The notes under the pieces: generated by a model
Told to the model about the DNA's origin: nothing
What the model saw: the letters and a program-made list of their open reading frames with translations, nothing else
Database searches by the model: none
Position numbers and translations under genes: made by a program
Part shown: positions 1-9,016 of the stretch, in pieces
Numbering within the stretch: the stretch's first letter is position 1
Layout: each line of letters starts with the position of its first letter
From: Methanobrevibacter woesei
GTDB taxonomy: Archaea; Methanobacteriota; Methanobacteria; Methanobacteriales; Methanobacteriaceae
Reading direction: 5' to 3'
Assembly (NCBI RefSeq): GCF_003111605.1
Contig: NZ_MZGU01000004.1
Span: forward strand, 248,001-312,000
Length of the DNA: 64,000 nt

Positions 1-993
<993 letters not shown>

Positions 994-996
994 TCC

Positions 997-1025
997 TTCT
1001 GCTTCTTTTCTTTTTTTTTATTTTT
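997..1025 (+). terminator. T-rich termination tract after top6A
   Basis: A pyrimidine tract with a run of nine T lies just after the top6A stop. Archaeal RNA polymerase terminates intrinsically at such U tracts without needing a hairpin. No stem is visible. Confidence 0.5.
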
Positions 1026-1048
1026 AATCAAAACATTAATAAAGAGTA

Positions 1049-1056
1049 TTATATAA
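1049..1056 (+). promoter_or_regulatory. Probable TATA box for the FKBP gene
   Basis: TTATATAA lies about 80 bases upstream of the FKBP start. This gives a leader of roughly 55 bases, ending in the ribosome binding site GGAGAG before ATG 1135. Called by motif and position only. Confidence 0.4.
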
Positions 1057-1134
1057 AACTATTAAATGTTAGATTATTAACATAACTTTTATTAATCAAA
1101 TTTTATTTTTAAATTTATTATAGGAGAGATAATT

Positions 1135-1869
1135 ATGGCTATTGAAAACGGTGATTTTGTAAGATTAAACTTTACTGGTAAAATTAAAGAAAATGATGAT
1201 GTATTTGACACTACTTATGAAGATGTAGCTAAAGATGCAGGTATTTATGTTGACGAAAAAACCTACAAAGCAATCCCAATTGTTGTAGGTGGAAACCATG
1301 TATTACCAGCTATTGAAGAAGCTATTGAAGGTCTTGAAGCTGGAGATTCTAAAACTATTGAAATTGAAAGTGAAAAAGCATTCGGTAAAAGAAATGCTGG
1401 TTTAATTCAATTAATTCCAATGAAAGAATTCAAAAAACAAGGTATGACTCCAGTACCAGGTATGCAAATTAGTTCCAACGGTCAAACTGGTAAAATTTTA
1501 ACTGTAAATGGTGGAAGAGTAAAAGTAGACTTCAACCATGAATTAGCTGGTAAAGACTTAGTTTACGATGTAGAAGTAGTAGAAGTAATTGAAGATGATG
1601 AAGAAAAAATTAAAAGTATGATTGAGTTACATTACCCATCTCCAAACATGGATCTTGATAAAACTGTAATTGATATTGATGGTAATGTTGTAAACATCCA
1701 ATTAGATGAAATTGCAAAATTCGATCAAAAACCTTACATGGACATTACTTTTGCTAGATTTGCTATTGCAAAAGACATCTGGTCCAATATGGACTTTGAT
1801 AAAGTTAACTTCGTTGATGCTTTTGAGAAAAAAGATATCGAAGCTGACAATGAAGAAGATGAAGAGTAA
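1135..1869 (+). CDS. FKBP-type peptidyl-prolyl isomerase, long archaeal type
   Basis: A 244-residue cis-trans prolyl isomerase and probable folding helper, likely cytosolic because no signal peptide is seen. The N-terminal 150 residues match archaeal SlyD-like FKBPs: an opening GDFVRLNFTGK strand, a conserved VVGGNHVLPAIEEAIEG segment, an inserted flap, and a closing DVEVVEV strand. A further domain of about 80 residues and an acidic tail (DNEEDEE) follow, which marks the long archaeal class (about 230-250 residues). The ATG is preceded by GGAGAG. The gene stands alone between top6A and a convergent fumarase-type gene 25 bases away. Confidence 0.88.
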   Translation: MAIENGDFVRLNFTGKIKENDDVFDTTYEDVAKDAGIYVDEKTYKAIPIVVGGNHVLPAIEEAIEGLEAGDSKTIEIESEKAFGKRNAGLIQLIPMKEFKKQGMTPVPGMQISSNGQTGKILTVNGGRVKVDFNHELAGKDLVYDVEVVEVIEDDEEKIKSMIELHYPSPNMDLDKTVIDIDGNVVNIQLDEIAKFDQKPYMDITFARFAIAKDIWSNMDFDKVNFVDAFEKKDIEADNEEDEE

Positions 1870-1894
1870 TTCTTCTTCTAAATACTTTTTTTTA

Positions 1895-2386
1895 TTAAAT
1901 ACTTTTTCCATTAGCTATTGCTACTATTCCGGGAATATTTTCTACTTTTAACTGAAACATAGATTCTATACCTTCATTTTCAAAGGCAACACACTTTTTT
2001 TCAAGAACTTTATCTGTTAAAAGTGCAGCTACTGGAGGAGTAACTACAAAAATAGAATTGTTTTTATTTAAACTATCTGCTGTTTTTTTGGATAATTTTC
2101 CTTTTCCAATATGGATTTTAACACCATTTTTTGATAAATCAGGAATTGTTGATTCAATTTCTTCTTTATTGCTTGTTGTTGGAGCTATTCCTGCATCACT
2201 TACTGCAGTATGCATTATTGCCATTCCTTTTAAATCAACAGGAGATTTGTTTTCATTAGCTAGTTCTGCAAGTTTTGGAAGGATTGCGTCACGACCAGTA
2301 TACATAGTTCCACTTATTAAAATTTGGTCTCCAACTTTTAAACTAGCTATTTCATCATTACTTATTGGTGTTGTAATCTTTTTCAT
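1895..2386 (-). CDS. Class I fumarate hydratase / tartrate dehydratase-type beta subunit
   Basis: 163 residues matching the C-terminal (beta) subunit of two-subunit class I fumarases: a swivelling domain with ISGTMYTGRDA near residue 25, HTAVSDAGIAPTTS near residue 60, and the IHIGKG segment. In methanogens this enzyme interconverts malate and fumarate with an Fe-S alpha subunit, which is not in this window. It is slightly shorter than bacterial counterparts. It is divergent from the kor-sucC genes, which use the downstream product of the same reductive TCA branch. No clear ribosome binding site precedes the ATG. L-tartrate dehydratase is the alternative family name. Confidence 0.85.
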   Translation of the reverse strand: MKKITTPISNDEIASLKVGDQILISGTMYTGRDAILPKLAELANENKSPVDLKGMAIMHTAVSDAGIAPTTSNKEEIESTIPDLSKNGVKIHIGKGKLSKKTADSLNKNNSIFVVTPPVAALLTDKVLEKKCVAFENEGIESMFQLKVENIPGIVAIANGKSI

Positions 2387-2527
2387 GTTTTTCTATATTA
2401 ATTATTAATTAATTTATTTTTTATCTTTTTTTAGAACTTTAGAAAATTTATTATTTTTTTTGTTTAAGATTAATTTTGTTTAAATAAATAATCTTTAATT
2501 TTTGTTTGTTTTTATTTAGTTTAATTT

Positions 2528-2559
2528 TTTGATAACATATTTAAATGTTTGATAACATA
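2528..2559. promoter_or_regulatory. Two 12-base direct repeats 20 bases apart upstream of kor
   Basis: TTTGATAACATA occurs at 2528-2539 and exactly again at 2548-2559. The 20-base period puts both copies on about the same face of the helix. The TATA-like stretch CATATTTAAA (2536-2545) begins in the end of the first copy and continues into the spacer. This looks like an operator for korDABC, the divergent fumarase gene, or both. It is an inference from sequence only. Confidence 0.4.
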
Positions 2560-2612
2560 AGTATAACACAGTATATTTTAATGAATATTCATGTAAAATT
2601 TAGGAGATTATA

Positions 2613-2873
2613 ATGATTCATGTAGATGAAGATTTATGCAAAGGTTGTCATCTTTGTGTATATGTATGTTATAAAAATGTTTATGCAATACCTTCTGAAG
2701 CTAATAAAAAAGGTGTTTTATTACCTTATGTTAACTTTGAAGATAGATGTACTAATTGCGGAGTCTGTGAAGTTTCTTGTCCAGACCAAGCAATTACTGT
2801 TGATGTTGATGGAAACTGGTGGGTTAAAGAGGATTCTTATAATTTCAACCCTAAATTTTCACAAGCAAAATAA
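2613..2873 (+). CDS. korD: 2-oxoglutarate:ferredoxin oxidoreductase, ferredoxin (delta) subunit
   Basis: 86-residue ferredoxin with two 4Fe-4S motifs: CKGCHLCVYVC near residue 9 and CTNCGVCEVSC near residue 45, the second followed by P. It supplies the low-potential electrons for reductive carboxylation of succinyl-CoA to 2-oxoglutarate by the KorABC core. It is first in the operon, with korA starting 17 bases later. ATG is preceded by AGGAG at about 2602. An overlapping open frame (2626-2886) is a shadow. Confidence 0.9.
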   Translation: MIHVDEDLCKGCHLCVYVCYKNVYAIPSEANKKGVLLPYVNFEDRCTNCGVCEVSCPDQAITVDVDGNWWVKEDSYNFNPKFSQAK

Positions 2874-2890
2874 GATAGGAGATTGAAAAT

Positions 2891-4021
2891 ATGGTTGAAG
2901 AATTATTCGTTCAAGGAAATGAAGCATGTGCAAAAGGTGCTATCAAAGCAGGTTGTAGATTTTTTGCAGGTTATCCAATTACTCCTTCAACTGAAGTTGC
3001 AGAAAATTTAGCTAAAGATCTTCCAACTGTTGGTGGTTCTTTTGTTCAAATGGAAGATGAAATTGCATCTGCAGGAGCTATTATTGGAGGTTCATGGGGT
3101 GGTTCTAAATCAATGACAGCTACTTCTGGTCCAGGTTTCTCTTTAATGCAAGAAAATATTGGTTATGCATTCATTACTGAAACTCCAATTGTTATTGTTA
3201 ATGTTCAAAGAGGTTCTCCATCCACTGGTCAACCAACTATGGCTGCTCAGGCAGATATGATGCAAGCACGTTGGGGTTCTCATGGGGATTATGAACCTAT
3301 TGCTTTAGCACCATCAAGTGTTCAAGAATTCTTTGATTTCACAATAAAAGCTTTTAATTTAGCTGAAAAGTACAGAACTCCTGTATTTGTCATGGCTGAT
3401 GAAGTAATTGGACACATGAGAGAAAAAATAGTTATTGATGATGATATTGAAATCGTTCCAAGAACAATGCCAAATAAAGAAGAGAACTATTTGCCATTTA
3501 AAAATGTTGAAAATGGTACAAATCCAATGCCTTCATTTGGTGAAGGATTTAATATCCATGTTACTGGTTTAACTCATGATGAAAGAGGTTATCCTGATAC
3601 TAACTCTCCTGAAACTCATACAGAACTTGTTCAACGTTTATGTGATAAAATATTAAATAACAAGGATAAAATCTGTTCTGTTGTATCTGAAGGATGTGAA
3701 GATGCTGATATTGTTGTAGTATCTTACGGTGCTCCAGTTCGTTCTGTCATCACTGCAGTTAAAAAAGCACAAGAAGAGGGTAAAAAAGTAGGTTATATTA
3801 AAATTGATACTCCATGGCCATTCCCTGATGAACAAATTGCTGAGTTAGTTGGTGATGCTAGCGATGTAATTGTTGTAGAAATGAACTTAGGCCAAATGTA
3901 TTATGAAGTTGACAGAGTATTAGATTCAAAAGTTAACACTCATCTTATTGGTATTATTGGAGGGTTATTACCTACTCCTGATGAAATATTGTCTAAAATT
4001 GAAGAAATAGGAGGAAACTAA
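2891..4021 (+). CDS. korA: 2-oxoglutarate:ferredoxin oxidoreductase, alpha subunit
   Basis: 376 residues of the pyruvate/2-oxoacid ferredoxin oxidoreductase alpha family. Visible family segments are GCRFFAGYPITPSTEV near residue 22, QMEDEIAS near residue 55, the TATSGPGFSLMQE loop near residue 77, and the GLTHDERGYP region characteristic of KorA rather than PorA. It contributes the thiamine-diphosphate pyrimidine-domain partner of KorB. The start is preceded by AGGAG. The korB start follows after one base, so translation is probably coupled. Confidence 0.93.
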   Translation: MVEELFVQGNEACAKGAIKAGCRFFAGYPITPSTEVAENLAKDLPTVGGSFVQMEDEIASAGAIIGGSWGGSKSMTATSGPGFSLMQENIGYAFITETPIVIVNVQRGSPSTGQPTMAAQADMMQARWGSHGDYEPIALAPSSVQEFFDFTIKAFNLAEKYRTPVFVMADEVIGHMREKIVIDDDIEIVPRTMPNKEENYLPFKNVENGTNPMPSFGEGFNIHVTGLTHDERGYPDTNSPETHTELVQRLCDKILNNKDKICSVVSEGCEDADIVVVSYGAPVRSVITAVKKAQEEGKKVGYIKIDTPWPFPDEQIAELVGDASDVIVVEMNLGQMYYEVDRVLDSKVNTHLIGIIGGLLPTPDEILSKIEEIGGN

Positions 4022-4022
4022 A

Positions 4023-4892
4023 ATGGAAAATAGTAATCCTTATGGAAATAAGTTTTTACCATATTTAAGAGAAGATAGGCTTCCTCATATCTTTTGTCCA
4101 GGTTGTGGAAATGGTACTATCATGAATGCATTTATTAAAGGTATGGAAAAAGCAGAAATGGACTTTGATAGTGTAGCTATGGTTTCTGGAATTGGATGTT
4201 CTTCAAGAATTCCTGGTTATATGGATTGTGATTCTCTTCATACTACTCACGGAAGAGCTTTAAGTTTCGCAACTGGTTTAAAAGTATCTAATCCTGATTT
4301 AAATGTTGTTGTTTTCTCAGGTGATGGAGATGCTGCTTCTATTGGTGGTAACCATTTAATCCATGCAGCTAGAAGAAATATTAATTTAACTGTTATTTGT
4401 GTTAACAATAATATTTATGGGATGACTGGTGGTCAGATTAGTCCTACTTCTCCTAAAGGAAGTTTTGGAACAACTGCACCTTATGGTACTGATGATTCTC
4501 CATTTAAATTAGCTGAACTTGTAGCAGCTGCTGGTGCAACTTATTCTGCAAGATGGACCACTTTACAAATTGAAAATTTAGTTGGTTCTATTAAAACTGG
4601 TTTAAAAAATAAAGGATTCAGTTTCATTGAAGTTGTTTCTCCTTGTCCTACTTATTATGGACGTAAAAATAAGTTAAGGACTCCAACAGCTATGGCAGTT
4701 ACTATTAAAATAAATACTGTCTTTAAATCTGAAGCAGAGAGAATGAAAGAAAAAGATTTAGAAGGAAAAATCGTAGTTGGAGAATTTGCAAATAAAACAA
4801 AAGCAGAATTTACTGATAATATTCAAAATTTAAGTGAAAGATTATCTGGAGACAAAACTCTTATTAATTCTGCATATAGGGCTGATTTATAG
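4023..4892 (+). CDS. korB: 2-oxoglutarate:ferredoxin oxidoreductase, beta subunit
   Basis: 289 residues containing the thiamine-diphosphate-binding fold. The FCPGCGNG motif lies near residue 24, a GIGCSSR segment near residue 57, and the cofactor signature GDGDAASIGGNH near residue 100, followed by NNNIYGMTGGQ. It forms the catalytic core with KorA. The order D-A-B-C is the usual archaeal kor order. The product, 2-oxoglutarate, feeds glutamate dehydrogenase, which is also encoded in this window (33571-34905). Confidence 0.93.
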   Translation: MENSNPYGNKFLPYLREDRLPHIFCPGCGNGTIMNAFIKGMEKAEMDFDSVAMVSGIGCSSRIPGYMDCDSLHTTHGRALSFATGLKVSNPDLNVVVFSGDGDAASIGGNHLIHAARRNINLTVICVNNNIYGMTGGQISPTSPKGSFGTTAPYGTDDSPFKLAELVAAAGATYSARWTTLQIENLVGSIKTGLKNKGFSFIEVVSPCPTYYGRKNKLRTPTAMAVTIKINTVFKSEAERMKEKDLEGKIVVGEFANKTKAEFTDNIQNLSERLSGDKTLINSAYRADL

Positions 4893-4903
4893 AGGTTGAT
4901 AAA

Positions 4904-5449
4904 ATGAGACAAGAATTAAGAATTGGTGGATTTGGAGGTCAAGGAGTTATTATGGCTGGAATTATTGTAGGTAAAGCTGCATCACTTTTTGACAATAATG
5001 AAGCTGTTCAAACTCAATCCTATGGTCCTGAAGCTCGTGGTGGAGCTTCTAAATGTGAAGTTGTTATTAGTGATGATGAAATCGATTATCCTAAAGTTCA
5101 AAGCCCAGATATTTTAGTAGCTATGTCTAATGAGGCTTTAATCAAATATATTGTTGATTTAAAGGATAATGGTACTTTAATTGTAGATCCTGGAACAACT
5201 GATATTGAAGATGTTAAAGAGTTCATTGATGAACATAACATTAAAGTTTATGAGGCTCCTGCAACTAAAACTGCAGTTGATGACATTGGTCTTAAAATTG
5301 TAGCAAATATTGTTATGGTTGGAGCTATTACTAAAGTCACTGGAATCATATCTAAAGAAGCAGCTATGGAAGCTATTAATGATAGTGTACCTAAAGGAAC
5401 TGAAGAAAAGAATATTGCTGCATTTAACGCAGGGTATGATTTAGTTTAA
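4904..5449 (+). CDS. korC: 2-oxoglutarate:ferredoxin oxidoreductase, gamma subunit
   Basis: 181 residues of the 2-oxoacid oxidoreductase gamma family. The N-terminal GGFGGQGVIMAG glycine-rich segment (residues 8-19) and the QSYGPEARGGASKCEV motif near residue 40 are diagnostic. It starts 11 bases after korB behind the ribosome binding site GAGGTTGAT, and sucC follows after 13 bases. Confidence 0.92.
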   Translation: MRQELRIGGFGGQGVIMAGIIVGKAASLFDNNEAVQTQSYGPEARGGASKCEVVISDDEIDYPKVQSPDILVAMSNEALIKYIVDLKDNGTLIVDPGTTDIEDVKEFIDEHNIKVYEAPATKTAVDDIGLKIVANIVMVGAITKVTGIISKEAAMEAINDSVPKGTEEKNIAAFNAGYDLV

Positions 5450-5462
5450 TTGAGGAGTTATA

Positions 5463-6575
5463 ATGAAGTTTTTTGAAAATGTAGCTAAAAGGATTTTTAA
5501 AAAAGAAGGAATTAAAATTCTAGAAGGTCATGTAGCTTACTCTCCTGAAGAAGCAGTATCCATATCTTCTGAAATGGGTGTTCCTGTAGCTATTAAAGCA
5601 CAAGTTTTAATTGGTGGTAGAGGAAAAGCTGGTGGAGTAAAATTCGCTGATAACCCTGGTGAAACATTCAAAATAGCTGAAGAAATTTTAGGTATGGAAA
5701 TCAGAGGAGAAAAAGTAAAACACCTTCTTATTGAGAAAAAAGCCAAAATTGTAAATGAATTTTTCGTAAGTGTTTCTATTGATAGGGCTGCTAAAAGACC
5801 TGTTATTATAGCAAGTAAAGAAGGTGGAGTTGAAATTGAAAACTTAGCAAAAGTAAGTCCTGAAAAGATTATCAAATATTATCCAAACCCTTTACTTGAC
5901 TTTTTACCTTATGAAGCACGTGAATTAGCACGTAGAATGGGTGTCTCTTCAGAGTTAATTAGCCCTGTTGGAGATGTAATCTGGAAATTATACAATGTAT
6001 TTGACAAGTATGATGCTGAAACAGCAGAGATTAACCCATTAGTTTTAACTGAAGATGAAGGTATTGTAGCTGCAGATGCTAAATTAGTTGTTGAAGATGA
6101 TTCTTTATACAGACATGAAGATTTAGTAGACATGTTACACTATAAGAAGAAAGCAGTTGACTTTGTAAAACTTGATGGGGATATTGCTGTTATTGGAAAT
6201 GGTGCTGGTTTAACCTTAACTGGTATGGATATGATTAAACTTAATCATGGGGAACCTGCTACCTTTTTAGATATTGGTGGTGGAGCTTCTGAAAACACTA
6301 TTATGCAAGCATTAAACATTGTATTTAACTATGATCCAGTTAAAGTTGTATTCTTAAATGTTTTAGGAGGAATTACTAAAGCAGATGATGTAGCACGTGG
6401 TGTTGTTAAGGCTTTAGAAAATTCCAAACGTGATATTAAAATTGTTATTCGTTTAACTGGAACTAATGAAGAAGAAGGACAAAGAATTCTTGAAGAAGCA
6501 GGAATTCCTTATGAAATATCCATGGAAAAAGCTGCTAAAAAAGCTGTTGAATTGTGCAATTCTTTAAAAGCTTGA
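5463..6575 (+). CDS. sucC: Succinyl-CoA synthetase beta subunit
   Basis: 370-residue ATP-grasp subunit that joins succinate and CoA with nucleotide hydrolysis. The N-terminal ATP-grasp part shows KAQVLIGGRGKAGGVK near residue 41, and the C-terminal CoA-ligase domain has DIGGGAS near residue 268 and NVLGGITKADDVA near residue 299. Placed directly behind korC, it supplies succinyl-CoA to KorDABC in the incomplete reductive TCA route. The alpha partner (SucD) is not in the window, so it is encoded elsewhere. The start follows the ribosome binding site GAGGAG. Confidence 0.93.
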   Translation: MKFFENVAKRIFKKEGIKILEGHVAYSPEEAVSISSEMGVPVAIKAQVLIGGRGKAGGVKFADNPGETFKIAEEILGMEIRGEKVKHLLIEKKAKIVNEFFVSVSIDRAAKRPVIIASKEGGVEIENLAKVSPEKIIKYYPNPLLDFLPYEARELARRMGVSSELISPVGDVIWKLYNVFDKYDAETAEINPLVLTEDEGIVAADAKLVVEDDSLYRHEDLVDMLHYKKKAVDFVKLDGDIAVIGNGAGLTLTGMDMIKLNHGEPATFLDIGGGASENTIMQALNIVFNYDPVKVVFLNVLGGITKADDVARGVVKALENSKRDIKIVIRLTGTNEEEGQRILEEAGIPYEISMEKAAKKAVELCNSLKA

Positions 6576-6580
6576 TTAAC

Positions 6581-7237
6581 ATGAAATTTTTCGCAATTAA
6601 TGGCAGTCCAAGACATAACTGTAACACTGCTCAGCTTTTAAAAGAATCATTAAAGGGTATTAAATCTATAATCTCCGATGCAGAAACAGAAATCATTAAT
6701 CTATATGATATACCTTTTAATGGTTGTAAAAGTTGTTTTGCCTGTAAAAAAATTAATGGTCGCCATTATGGGAAATGTGTTTATAAGGATGACTTTAAAC
6801 CTATATTAGAAAAAATTGTTCAGGCTGATGGGATTATTCTAGGTTCTCCAGTTTACTTTGGTGATGTTACTGGAAATATGAGGTCTTTTTTGGAAAGATT
6901 CATTTTCCCATTTTTTGTTTATGACAAAGAAGGAACCAGTTTGGCTCCAAAAAGAATGCCTTTGGCTTTTATTTATACAATGAATGTTTCCAAAGAAAAT
7001 GCTTTGAACATGGAATATGAGCATTTCTTCTCAAAAACAGAATCTGTTTTAGAAAATATCTTTTCTAAACCTTTAAATCTTTATGCTTATGATACTTATC
7101 AATTTGATTACTCTAAATACAAAATGGAACTTTTTACAGAAGAACATAAAGCTAAAGTTAGAAAAGAACAATTTCCTAAAGATTTAAAAGCTGCTTTCAA
7201 TATTGGTGTTGAAATAGCTAATAAATCTTTATTATAA
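6581..7237 (+). CDS. Flavodoxin-fold NADPH-dependent FMN reductase / iron-sulfur flavoprotein
   Basis: 218 residues of the flavodoxin-like reductase family. It opens with FAINGSPRHNCNT, the FMN phosphate loop, and has GSPVYFGDVTG near residue 88 for the flavin ring. A cysteine cluster CKSCFAC with a further C eleven residues on (near residues 48-65) resembles the compact Fe-S motif of methanogen iron-sulfur flavoproteins. I chose ATG 6581, five bases after the sucC stop, because the longer frame from 6554 would run into sucC. The substrate is unknown; an electron-transfer or oxidative-stress role is likely. Confidence 0.8.
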   Translation: MKFFAINGSPRHNCNTAQLLKESLKGIKSIISDAETEIINLYDIPFNGCKSCFACKKINGRHYGKCVYKDDFKPILEKIVQADGIILGSPVYFGDVTGNMRSFLERFIFPFFVYDKEGTSLAPKRMPLAFIYTMNVSKENALNMEYEHFFSKTESVLENIFSKPLNLYAYDTYQFDYSKYKMELFTEEHKAKVRKEQFPKDLKAAFNIGVEIANKSLL

Positions 7238-7260
7238 CTTTTTTTTTTAAAAAATAAAAT
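7238..7260. terminator. T-tract/A-tract between convergent genes
   Basis: A run of about ten T followed by an A-rich stretch separates the ends of the flavoprotein gene and taw1. It can act as a U-tract terminator in either direction. Confidence 0.45.
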
Positions 7261-8175
7261 TTATTGGAGTAATACAACACGGCTAATTTCGGATTCATTT
7301 ACTATTTCTTTACCGCAGTGTTCTCCAATTTTACGTGCAAATTCTTTTACTTCATCAAAGGAAGGCATATTGTCCAAGGTTAAACGTTCTCTAGATGAAC
7401 CTACGCACATATATGCTTTTATTTCAACAAAGGTAGGGTCTGCTTTTTTAATTAGGTTTCCATACTCTTCAGGATTTTCCATGTTTTTCCCTTTAACACA
7501 AGTTGTTCGTATGCATGTTCTGGAATTAAAACTAGCTAATGTTTCTAAGGATTCATTTAAATTTATCCAACCATCATTTATTTGAGGGTTACAGACATCA
7601 TCATATATTTTTTTTGAAGGAGCATCTAAGGAAAGATATAGTTGGTATGGTTCTGTTTCTAAATTTTTTAATTTTTCCACATACTGACCATTACTTACTA
7701 AAAATGTTGTGAAATCTCTACGGTTGAACTCTGCGATTAACTCATCGATTTCTGGATAAAGTGTTGGCTCTCCAGCTAGTGAAATAGCTGCATTGGTTGG
7801 TGTTTTGGACTCTTCTAGCTTTTCACGATTTGCTTTATCATTTCCAAAAAATCCACATAATAAATTATTTTGAGCTTTAATAGCTTCATCTATTATGGTT
7901 TTAGGGTCATCGTATTCTCCTTCCCATTCTGTTTTGGTGTAAGATAAATCTCTCCAGCAGAATTCACATTCTTGCTGACAGTATGGGACTGCAGGAGACA
8001 TTTGAAGACATCTGTGACTTTTAACACCATAAAATTTTTCTTTATAACAAACTCCTTTATCTAAAATACTTTGTTTAGTCCAGTGGCATATTTTTGCAGC
8101 AGCATGGCCATGTTGTCCTACAAATCTATACCCACTGTATTCTAATTTTTTCTGTGCTTCTTTTGTTAATGACAT
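7261..8175 (-). CDS. taw1: tRNA 4-demethylwyosine synthase (radical SAM)
   Basis: 304 residues of the TYW1/Taw1 family. The enzyme uses pyruvate and radical SAM chemistry on 1-methylguanosine-37 of tRNA-Phe to build the wyosine tricycle. The SAM cluster motif CQQECEFC (CxxxCxxC) lies near residue 65, preceded by SHRCLQMSPAV and followed by WRDLSYT; SLAGEPTLYPEI near residue 130 is also typical. Length is normal for the archaeal enzyme. The ATG is preceded by AAAGGA on the minus strand. The gene is divergent from tpiA. Confidence 0.93.
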   Translation of the reverse strand: MSLTKEAQKKLEYSGYRFVGQHGHAAAKICHWTKQSILDKGVCYKEKFYGVKSHRCLQMSPAVPYCQQECEFCWRDLSYTKTEWEGEYDDPKTIIDEAIKAQNNLLCGFFGNDKANREKLEESKTPTNAAISLAGEPTLYPEIDELIAEFNRRDFTTFLVSNGQYVEKLKNLETEPYQLYLSLDAPSKKIYDDVCNPQINDGWINLNESLETLASFNSRTCIRTTCVKGKNMENPEEYGNLIKKADPTFVEIKAYMCVGSSRERLTLDNMPSFDEVKEFARKIGEHCGKEIVNESEISRVVLLQ

Positions 8176-8308
8176 GGAAAATAATCCTTTATTTATTTTT
8201 AATTTATTTTATTATTCTTAATTGATTTAAATATATTGGGATAAATAGTAAAAACTTAAATGTTTTTAGTCTTAAATATATTAATTAAAATAGTCTTTGG
8301 TGAATTCA

Positions 8309-8986
8309 ATGTCAAAAAATAGTAAACCAATTGTAATTTTAAACTACAAAACATATTTAGAATCAAGTGGGTTAAATGCATTAAAATTATCACAAGCTCT
8401 TGAAAGTGCAGCTGAGGAATCTGGAATTGAGATGATTGGAGCTCCTCAAGCAGCAGATTTATATAGAATTCATCAAGAAACTTCTATTCCAATATTTGCA
8501 CAAAATATTGATCCTATTTCTCCTGGTGGACATACTGGACATGATTTAATTGATACCTTAATTGAAGCCGGAGTTAGTGGATCTTTAATTAACCATTCAG
8601 AAAAAAGAATGAAATTGGCAGATATTGATGAAGTTGTTAAACTAACTAAAGAAAATAACATATTATCTTGTGTTTGTACAAATAATATTGAAACAAGTAA
8701 AGCAGTAGCTACTTTATCTCCTGATTATGTAGCTGTAGAACCTCCTGAACTTATTGGTACTGGAATTCCTGTTTCCCAAGCTCAACCTGAAGTTGTAGAA
8801 GATACTGTTAAAGGGGTTAAAGAAATAGACAGTTCTATAAAAGTATTATGTGGTGCAGGCATATCTAATGGTGATGATATGAAAGCAGCTATTGATTTAG
8901 GTGCAGAAGGAGTTTTACTTGCATCTGGAATAATTAAAGCTGAAAATCCAAAAGATGCTTTACTTGAACTTGTTAGTAAATTATAA
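8309..8986 (+). CDS. tpiA: Triosephosphate isomerase
   Basis: 225 residues, the short archaeal type. It has the catalytic lysine in VILNYKTY, the histidine in LINHSEKR near residue 92, the glutamate in AVEPPELIGTG near residue 140, and a phosphate-binding GAGISNGDD near residue 188. ATG 8309 is preferred because GGTGA (8299-8303) sits five bases upstream; the TTG and GTG further up overlap that site. It is followed 30 bases later by pgk, so the two form a glycolysis/gluconeogenesis pair. Confidence 0.95.
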   Translation: MSKNSKPIVILNYKTYLESSGLNALKLSQALESAAEESGIEMIGAPQAADLYRIHQETSIPIFAQNIDPISPGGHTGHDLIDTLIEAGVSGSLINHSEKRMKLADIDEVVKLTKENNILSCVCTNNIETSKAVATLSPDYVAVEPPELIGTGIPVSQAQPEVVEDTVKGVKEIDSSIKVLCGAGISNGDDMKAAIDLGAEGVLLASGIIKAENPKDALLELVSKL

Positions 8987-9016
8987 TGAAAAAAAACTTT
9001 TTTGTTGTGTGAAAAG

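Noticed and set aside
2626-2886. 86-codon frame overlapping korD in another phase
   Set aside because: Same bases as the ferredoxin gene; leucine and lysine rich low-complexity product, no ribosome binding site.
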